Shown here: positions 57,940 through 64,000 of the stretch, in pieces
Layout of the letters: each line of letters starts with the position of its first letter
Position numbering within the stretch: the first letter of the stretch is position 1
Source: Dromiciops gliroides
Taxonomy: Eukaryota; Chordata; Mammalia; Microbiotheria; Microbiotheriidae
Length of the DNA stretch: 64,000 nt
Assembly: GCF_019393635.1 (NCBI RefSeq)
Contig: NC_057861.1
Coordinates: forward strand, 303,325,468-303,389,467
Direction: 5' to 3'
Made by a program: the position numbers and the translations under genes
Notes under the pieces: generated by a model
What the model was told of the DNA's origin: nothing
Database searches by the model: none
Seen by the model: the letters and a program-made list of their open reading frames with translations, nothing else

Positions 57940-58419
57940 CTGTGAAGAAACAGTCTTTGACTCACTGTGGTAGTAAACACTTCCTTTCAGCCTGTATTAG
58001 ATACTCATTTTTGCTTCCTTTGGCTTGAAAGTCAAAATCTAGGAAAACTATCCTAAGGAAGCATCTACTTATTTGGATTTAAAAGGGATTAACACCATTA
58101 CTAAAACCTGAAGGAACAGCTTCCTTTCACTGCTAGTGGGCCTAGAGAGGTTAAGTCCTATGTACTCATGTTCCCTGACAACAAATTAACACTTTCTACT
58201 ACACCACACTGCCTGTTATTACCAATCTTCCTGGCTGTTGAAACTAGGCCATGAAATGGGCATATCATTAATTTCTTTATAAACCATTATGGTTACTAGA
58301 ACACCACTTAACAGACTTCTTAAAGGAACTATGTCTTTTTTCAGAACTCATATTTGGGGGGGGAGGGGAAGGGGGATTGAAACAAAACATACAGTTTTTA
58401 AAAATAAACCCAGAAATAT

Positions 58420-58590
58420 GGAAGTATGTTTTATATAACAAAACATGTATAATCTATATCAAATTGCTTTCCTTCTCAAGGAGGGAGGAGAGAAGGAGAG
58501 AGGGAGAAAATTCTGAATTAAAAAAAATTTTAATGAATGCTCAAGATTGTTTTTACACGTAATTGCAAAAAATAAAAAACAATAATTTTT
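58420..58590 (+). mobile_element. L1 3' UTR fragment in the last OACYL-like intron
   Basis: 'ATGTATAATCTATATCAAATTGC...GGGAGGAGAGAAGGAG...ACGTAATTGCAAAAAATAAA'. Antisense to the gene. Confidence 0.8.
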
Positions 58591-58797
58591 ACATTAAAAA
58601 CCAAACAGTGGCTTAGCTGCAGTAAAATTTTACAATTTATCATCATTGAGTCAACATCATTCAGTGAATGGTTATTTCAGCAATAAAAAGTCCTTTATGG
58701 TCATCTTGTATTTTTCCTTTTTCCCATTTTTACATTAGTCACCCTCCTAGAAACAAAACAAATGACTCAATAATGCACATCCTATGCTATCCTATAC

Positions 58798-58980
58798 CTC
58801 CATAGCCTTCTTGACATGCAAAAATGATCCAACCCACAGGAACAGCCTACAGAGTCCAGTGAAGTGCCTGATAGCGGGCAGCTGCCACTGAGTGTCAAAG
58901 GAATCATCCACTAAACATGGCAGAGACACTACTGCTAAGAGGGTGACTAAGCAGCAAAGCCACCCAGCAAGAGGCTGTGT
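58798..58980 (-). pseudogene. OACYL: OACYL-like exon 3, with frameshift and in-frame TAG
   Basis: The acceptor CTCCCCCAG leads, in phase with exon 2, into TQPLAGWLCCLVTLLAVVSL and PCLVDDS. The family-like continuation HSVAAARYQALHWTL is one frame away. It then meets TAG at 58847-58849 where relatives have Trp, and resumes AVPVGWIIFACQEGYGG. The block is 183 nt; an intact exon entering at phase 0 and leaving at phase 1 should be 3n+1, so one base appears lost (or two gained), probably near 58888-58896. The donor GTATAG is weak. The final single G plus the next exon's GT rebuilds the expected Gly codon, which supports the exon borders. Confidence 0.75.
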
Positions 58981-59399
58981 CTGGGGGAGGAAAAATGGTG
59001 TTTATAGGTCATTTGGTTATTTTGTAGTGCTGCTCTTTCTTCCTTCCTTTCATTTTTCCATATGTCCCTTTATTCACTGCAATTGCTAAAGCTGTCTCTG
59101 CAGTATGCTTTTGTGAGCCCTGTCTCAAGGCCAAAGTATGGCAACAAAGAGTATCTTGGATGTATGTGTGAGGGTTGGGGGAGGGATGTGGATTTGTAAT
59201 GTTCTGACCACAGTCTGTGTCACTAGCTCCAGAATGCTTCCAAGACCTTCCTTTCACCCCTATTGCTTGAACTCTAAGGTCTTAGTCCCTTGGAAACATG
59301 TAGGGAAGTTGTCTGCTGCCTTCCTTGACTTTCTTCTCTCTGGTTATCTACTCCAGATGGTGGGCCAGGCAGAAAGAAGAGGATCATAACAAATTTTAG

Positions 59400-59575
59400 A
59401 ACAAAAATAAGTCTTGGGAATTATTGAGTCTACCCCCTCCCATTATATAGATGACCAAACTGAATCTCAGAAAAGCAAAATGTCTTGCCTAAAGTCACAC
59501 AGCTAGTTAGTAGGAGAACAAAGCTAAACCCTAGGCCTCTGATTTCCAGTCTTTGCATTTTCCTACACTGCCTTT
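59400..59575 (-). repeat. MIR-type SINE relic in the OACYL-like intron
   Basis: 'AAGTCACACAGCTAGTTAG...CCTCTGATTTCCAGTC'; ends about 15 bp from the exon 2 donor. Confidence 0.65.
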
Positions 59576-59590
59576 CAAGGAAGGACTTAC

Positions 59591-59723
59591 CTTGCTCTTG
59601 AGAATATTAGCCTGGTCATTGTGGTGCATGAAAATACTGAGCATCACGCACACGGGCAAAGGTCTGTAACAGCAGTAGGACTTGTTGTAGTACTCCAAGA
59701 AATACAAGACAGCTTCGTGTTCT
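59591..59723 (-). CDS. OACYL: OACYL-like exon 2 of 4 in the window (44 codons)
   Basis: The acceptor AATCTTTCAG is followed by one spare base and 44 open codons, ending at a perfect donor AAG|GTAAGT. The translation includes EHEAVLYFLEYYNKSYCCYR and then PLPVCVMLSIFMHHNDQ, ending ILKSK. Family members have a similar loop and membrane segment (Y/F-E-YYNKPYCR-GPYLVG). An expected Gly-Pro appears here as Arg-Pro, a possible sign of relaxed constraint. It ends in phase 0, matching the next block. Its start needs two bases from the previous exon, which exon 1 as drawn does not supply. Confidence 0.78.
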
Positions 59724-59743
59724 CTGAAAGATTTGAGGAAATT

Positions 59744-59888
59744 GGGGCAGTTAGGTGGCCCAGTGGATAGAACACCCACCATGCAATCAGGAGAATCTGG
59801 GTTCAAATCAAGCCTTAGACATTTTACTAGCTGTGGGACCCTGGGCAAGTCACTTAACCCTGATTACTGACCCCCTCACACCAAAAAC
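59744..59888 (+). mobile_element. WSINE1-like SINE beside the exon 2 acceptor
   Basis: GGGGCAGTTAGGTGGCCC at 59744. On the gene strand its reversed head ends 20 bp before the first base of OACYL-like exon 2. Diverged, so not very recent. Confidence 0.92.
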
Positions 59889-59930
59889 ATTGAGAATGCT
59901 AAGAAAGTCAAAAGATTTAGGCATGAAAGG

Positions 59931-60030
59931 AAGCAGGAGCTCATAGATCCATGGGCACGGGGATCAGTGCAAGTTGGAGAAAGCAGGGGCTCATAGATCC
60001 ATGGTCATAGGGAGCAATGCAAGTTGGAGA
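59931..60030. repeat. Tandem duplication, period 50 bp
   Basis: AAGCAGGAGCTCATAGATCC (59931) and AAGCAGGGGCTCATAGATCC (59981), continuing to AAGTTGGAGAAA in both. Confidence 0.93.
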
Positions 60031-60445
60031 AACAATCTGATAGAGTGGGAAGACAACTGACTCTAAGATCAGAGGACATGGATGGGTTTGGATACCAGCT
60101 CTGTTACTGAGTGACTCCAAGTGAGTTTATTTCAGGGAGCCACATTTTTCTCAACTATAAAACAAGACAGTTGAATTAAATGATCTCAAAGTTCCCTTCT
60201 AGCTGCCGTTAGGTTGCACGATGGATAGAGTGCGGGGCCTAGAATTAAGACTCTGACACTTAGTAGCTGTACAGCTCTGGGCAAGTCACTTAGCCTGTGT
60301 CTGCCTCAAGTTCCTCAACTAAAAATGGGGATAATAATTATCCTCACAGGGTTCTGAGGAGGATCAAATGAGATAATATTTGTAGAGCGCTTAGCACAGT
60401 GCCTGGCACATGCATAGTAGGTATGATATAAATGCTTATTTCCTT
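60025..60445 (+). repeat. Two adjacent MIR/THER-type SINE relics
   Basis: 60031-60200 (MIR core and tail) and 60200-60445, a full-length form with 'CTGTGTCTGCC...AATGGGGATAATAATTATCC...TAGCACAGTGCCTGGCACATG'. Confidence 0.7.
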
Positions 60446-60653
60446 CCTTTTCCCTTCTAGATCTAAAGCCCAAGAGTTTTAGAAAGAAGCATAGTTATCT
60501 TCGGAAACTAGAAGGAAGGGGAAGACAGGAAGGTATTAAAGTGTGAGAAAGGGTTGAGGGAGCTTGAATCAAAGTGCCTTGAGGTGAGGTCAGTTATTAG
60601 AGAAAGTAAGAGTTTGAATTTGAACAATTATAAGATATTAAAAAATATATTGG

Positions 60654-60806
60654 GGGCAGCTAGGTGGCGCAGTGGAGAAAGCACTGGCCCTGTATTCAGG
60701 AGGACCTGAGTTCAAATCTGACATCAGACACTTGACACTTACTAGCTGTGTGACCCTGGGCAAGTCACTTAACCCCCATTGCCCTGCAAAAAAAAAAAAT
60801 ATATAT
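60654..60806 (+). mobile_element. WSINE1-like SINE
   Basis: GGGGGCAGCTAGGTGGCGC to CCCTGCAAAAAAAAAAAA; flanked by short AT repeats. Confidence 0.93.
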
Positions 60807-60810
60807 ATAT

Positions 60811-61286
60811 AATGCACTGTCTGGAGCTACAGGGTGTCATAATTATGTCTCTGTTTTGTATTTTACCTCTTATTCCAGAGTTACTGGACCCATTAAGAAA
60901 TGTACTTTTGTCTTTATCTGTGTGAACCACATGTAAGTAACCATCATCCCAAGCCATTCCTCCCATTTCTCCAAGTAAGAGACAACAGAGACTTCATATT
61001 TGAATCCTCAGCAAATATGGAAGTGGCTGAGGGGAACATCTGAAAAAGCATTTCAGCAATGGCTGCTGAGTTCCCACACACTTTGGAAAAGTTCTGTACA
61101 GTAGCTGAGTGTTGAGAAGTTTTGAAGAAAAAGGGGGTCTTGATATGGTATGGATGAAAGCTGGGTGGGAAGAACTCAAAAGGAAGGGAGGGGAAGGCTC
61201 AGAAGAAACAATGAATGGGTCCTGAGCAGAAAGGAATGGGTCCACAGCTTGTTAAGCTAGAAGGAGAAAAACAAGGCTGGGAAATC
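60811..61286. other. Unassigned intron sequence
   Basis: Nothing recognised. Confidence 0.45.
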
Positions 61287-62178
61287 CAGGCCTACCCTGT
61301 CTTATTGAGCTTCACAGTTATTGCATTTTTTTTTTACAAATTGAAGGTTTGTGGCAACCCTGCATTAAGCATGTCTATCTATGCCATTTTTCCAAATGCA
61401 TGTGTTCACATCTGTCTCTGTGTCACATTTTGGTAATTCTCACAATATTTAAAACTTTTTCATTATTATTATTACTTTCATCATCATCATTATTATTTTA
61501 TTATTATTATTATATCTATTGATATGTTATTAGTGATTTGTGATCAGTGTTCTTTGATGTTACTATTGTAATTGTTTGGGGAGACCATGAACTTCAACCA
61601 ATTAAGAGTGAACTTAATTGATAAATGTTGTGTGTGTTCTGAGAGTTCCACAACCAACCTCTCCTCTCCCTCCCTCTCTCTCTCTCTCACTCTCTCTCTC
61701 CCCTAGAGCCTCCTTATTCCCTAAGGAGGGATAAAATTATATTAATAATTAATAACCCTACAATGGCCTGTGAGTGTTCAAGGGAAAGGAAGAGTCAATA
61801 GATGAGGCAAACTCCATTGTTGTCTTATTTTAAGAAATTTCCATAGCCTCCTCAGCATTCAGCAGCCACCACCCTGAAGGGTCAGCAGCCATCGACATTG
61901 AGGCAAGACCCTCCACCCGCAAAAAGATTATGACTTGCTGAAGGCTCAGATGACAGTTAGCATTTTTTTTAAGCAACAAGGTATTTTTAAATTAAGGTAT
62001 GTACATTGTTTTTTTTAGACATAATACTATTTCACATTTAATAGCCTAAACTATGGTGTAAACGTAACTTTTATATGCACTGGGAAACCAAAAAAATTCA
62101 CATGAGTTACTTTATTGAAATATTTACTTTATTGCCATGGTCTGGAACTGAACCTGCAATATCTCCAAGGTATGCCTG
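61287..62178 (+). mobile_element. Tigger1-like DNA transposon, internally deleted
   Basis: Ends CAGGCCTACC and GGTATGCCTG are inverted terminal repeats, with TA following the right end. Internal sequence follows Tigger1: 'ACAAATTGAAGGTTTGTGGC', 'GTGTCACATTTTGGTAATTC', 'AATAACCCTACAATGGCC' on the left; 'TTGTTGTCTTATTTTAAG', 'GGCAAGACCCTCCACC', 'TATGCACTGGGAAACC' on the right. About 890 bp against about 2.4 kb for the autonomous element, so nearly all of the pogo-type transposase is gone. A/T microsatellites interrupt the left part. Confidence 0.88.
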
Positions 62179-62577
62179 TATAGATTTAGGAAATGAAGGC
62201 TGGGTAGGGGGATTAACTAGTTGAGGGCCTGGAAATTCAGAATAAAGAATTTTATTGGGTTCAAGAAATAATTGGGAGTTGTATTCTTCTTTTATACTCT
62301 CACTCTTGGTGAAAAGAATTTTAAGAGCAAGTACAGTCCATATTTCCTTTGTATGCACGTGTAGAATTCCACATGCAATCTTAATGGCTTAGTAGTTTTA
62401 AGGGAAAGAATATATTAAAAATTCCACCTGGGGTGAACATTTACCTCAAATGTACTCATAAGAATAGGGAATAGATTGTGATTTAATTGGTAGAGAGAAC
62501 TGGCTGGTGAAGAAATTCCCCCTACTAATAAAACTCAACACCTTCTCAGAAACTTAAAATTCTTAGAGTTGCCTAGA
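62179..62577. other. Unassigned intron sequence
   Basis: Nothing recognised. Confidence 0.45.
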
Positions 62578-62750
62578 TGGGTGGTGTCAAACTCCAATAA
62601 AAAGGAGCCATTAAACTTTTCATAGGGATCTCCCTGGACTACATATTGATTGAGAAAACCAAACAGTATCCTTATCTATGTTCTGTTCTATTGTATTTTT
62701 AAAAATATTTCCCAATTACATTTTAATCTGGTTGCCTTCTGGCCCCATTT
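62578..62750. repeat. Probable hAT-type DNA transposon relic
   Basis: 'GGTGTCAAACTCCAATA' resembles a hAT-Charlie-type end, and 'ATATTTCCCAATTACATTTTA' is a motif I recall from mammalian hAT relics. The far end was not defined. Confidence 0.45.
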
Positions 62751-62764
62751 GATTCTCTGACCTA

Positions 62765-62885
62765 GAGGACCTAGAAGTTAAGTGATTTACCCAGGGTCAC
62801 ACAGACGATATGTTTCAGAGATAGGACTTCAACCTTCCTGGCTTCAAAGCTAGTTCCCTGCCCTCTACTATACCATGCTGTTACT
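62765..62885 (-). repeat. MIR-type SINE relic, minus
   Basis: 'GTTAAGTGATTTACCCAGGG...CACACAGACGATATG'. Confidence 0.6.
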
Positions 62886-63158
62886 AATAGCTTATTGTAC
62901 ATGTGTGCACATCTGTACACACATGTGCATTTGTGGGGGTAGATATGTATGAATGCATATGTGTAAGCATATACACATATAGTATTTTGAGATTGACAAA
63001 GTATTTTCCTTGGGATATGCCAGTGAAGCAGATAATATGAAAATGCTAAAATGTGATGGTATAAGTGATGGCGATAGATAATAAAATGGTGATACTAATA
63101 ACATCTACCACATTAGATCATTGTGAAAATCTTATGTAACTGTTAATTATAGGTAGGG

Positions 63159-63397
63159 CTGTGGTTGTTGTTCAGTCTTCTGACTCTTCATGATCCTGTG
63201 GACCATACTATCCATCAGGTTTTCTTGGCAAAGGAATTGGAGTGGTTTGCCATTTCCTTCTCCAGTGTATTAAAGCAACTGGAGGTTAAGTGACTTGACC
63301 AGGATCATACAGCTAGTAAGTATCTGAGGCTGGATTTGAATTCAGGTCTTCCTGACCCCAGGCCCAGGCTTTATCTACTGAGCCATCTAGCTGCCCC
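63159..63397 (-). mobile_element. MAR1-like long SINE, minus, with TSD
   Basis: TATAGGTAGGG at 63148-63158 and 63398-63408. Confidence 0.93.
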
Positions 63398-63469
63398 TAT
63401 AGGTAGGGTGCATATTGCCAAATCCTCTTATCATCTCTTTTGAGTTTGCTGACCATGGGGTGGGGGAGG

Positions 63470-63850
63470 AGCATCAATCAATCAGTCATCAAGCATTTAT
63501 TTACCACCTACTATGTGCCAAATTATGTTCTAGCTGTTGGGGACAGAGACAAAAATGAATCAGTCCCTGCCCTCAGTGAACTTACATTCTCTCAGGGTAA
63601 TCAACATTTACACATGTAAAAACATGGAAGATATATACAAATAAATACAAGGTAATTGGGGTGGGGGAGAGGCACTAGCAGCCGTGGTAAAGGAAAACGA
63701 GGAAAAGCTTCATGTGGAAGACCGCATTTGTGCTGAGCTTTGAAGGAAAGGTAGAGGAAAAGAGGGAATGAATGATATTACAGGCCTGGGGAAGAGCCTG
63801 AATAAATGCACAGAGATGGAAACTAAGAGTCACATGTAAGGAACCATATG
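63470..63850 (-). repeat. L2-type LINE 3' region, minus
   Basis: 'CATCAAGCATTTATTTACC...CTACTATGTGCC...CTGCCCTCAGTGAACTTACATTC...CTTCATGTGGAAGACCGCATTTG'. Lies just downstream of the OACYL-like exon 1 donor. Confidence 0.7.
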
Positions 63851-63882
63851 GTAGAATACAAAAGAAGGACTCTACCCCTTAC

Positions 63883-63991
63883 CTTGCTTCTAATGGGGAT
63901 GCAACAGGAAGTTTCCAAGCCAGTGAAAGCAGTGATGGCGAAGGATGTCAGGAAGAGTACAGCTCCCAGGAATCTCAGGACATACTTACCT
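63883..63991 (-). CDS. OACYL: OACYL-like exon 1 of 4 in the window (36 codons)
   Basis: The minus-strand acceptor TCTCCCCAG is followed by 109 nt and the donor AAG|GTAAGG. The open frame reads GKYVLRFLGAVLFLTSFAIT, then AFTGLETSCCIPIRSK. This is a hydrophobic membrane segment followed by a polar loop, which fits the region before the Y-NK-YC motif of acyltransferase-3 proteins. The frame stays open to the window edge, so the true 5' border may lie further upstream. The block starts with one spare base and ends on a complete codon. A perfect donor-like GAG|GTAAGTATG also sits at its 5' edge, so this sequence could instead be intron; that keeps confidence moderate. Confidence 0.55.
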
Positions 63992-64000
63992 CTGGGGAGA

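Larger units (their letters stand above)
57797..64000 (-). pseudogene. OACYL: OACYL-like acyltransferase-3 family gene, decayed, 3' half
   Basis: Four exon-like blocks on the minus strand line up in order with the C-terminal half of multi-pass membrane acyltransferases of the NRF-6/acyltransferase-3 type. Seen: each block has AG/GT splice borders, and translations carry family-like strings (SFAITAF, YYNKSYC, GWIIFACQEGYGG, YACYLVH). Known: mammals have one such gene, OACYL, and the human copy is a pseudogene (OACYLP); the substrate is not established. Inferred: the locus is inactive, because block 3 has a frameshift plus an in-frame TAG and blocks 1 and 2 do not join in phase. No terminal exon was recognised between 52 and 57.8 kb. 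Introns contain MIR, L1, L2, SINE and Tigger relics. An assembly error could mimic the frameshift but is a less easy explanation for the stop. Confidence 0.72.

Overview
The window is a repeat-dense stretch of a marsupial genome. It carries more than fifty copies of a tRNA-derived, MIR-like SINE that starts GGGGCAGCTAGGTGG and ends in an A-rich tail (WSINE1-like). It also carries a longer relative that continues into 'CAGTTTCCTCATCTGTAAAATG...' (MAR1-like). Both are marsupial hallmarks, and the abundance of the short form suggests an Australian lineage. Family names are from memory and were not searched. No bacterial, viral or CRISPR-type system is present.

The only protein-coding gene I can support lies at the right edge on the minus strand. 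Four exon-like blocks (63991-63883, 59723-59591, 58980-58798, 57939-57797) translate to consecutive parts of the membrane acyltransferase-3 / NRF-6 family. The best mammalian candidate is OACYL (O-acyltransferase-like). The copy looks broken: the third block has a one-base frameshift and an in-frame TAG where the family has a tryptophan, and the phase between the first two blocks does not match. A SINE sits 20 bp upstream of the second block's splice acceptor. The 5' exons lie beyond the window, and I did not find the last exon downstream.

Layout: 1-3.9 kb is an old antisense L1 into which a SINE, a plus-strand L1 3' end and, inside that, a solo LTR were inserted. 4-16 kb holds SINEs, CR1/L3, RTE, L1 and L2 remnants, and microsatellites, several of which grew from SINE tails. 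16-31 kb is mostly L2 and MIR relics riddled with SINEs, with unique islands at 23.2-24.3 and 27.6-29.0 kb. 31-46 kb holds a SINE with a 33-bp target duplication, tandem serial SINE insertions, a polypurine tract, a 96-bp tandem duplication and three copies (4.2, 33.4 and 44.7 kb) of a repeat family I cannot name. 47-49.4 kb is a long decayed L2 with endonuclease and reverse transcriptase traces. 49.7-51.2 kb is an RTE remnant split by an L1. 52-57.8 kb is mostly unassigned intergenic sequence. 57.8-64 kb is the OACYL-like locus, whose largest intron carries a Tigger1-like DNA transposon with both ends and an internal deletion.

The repeats do not work together as a system. They record nested insertion events, many datable by target-site duplications (TSDs) readable in the sequence. 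Boundaries of old repeats are approximate; TSD-defined boundaries are exact unless noted.
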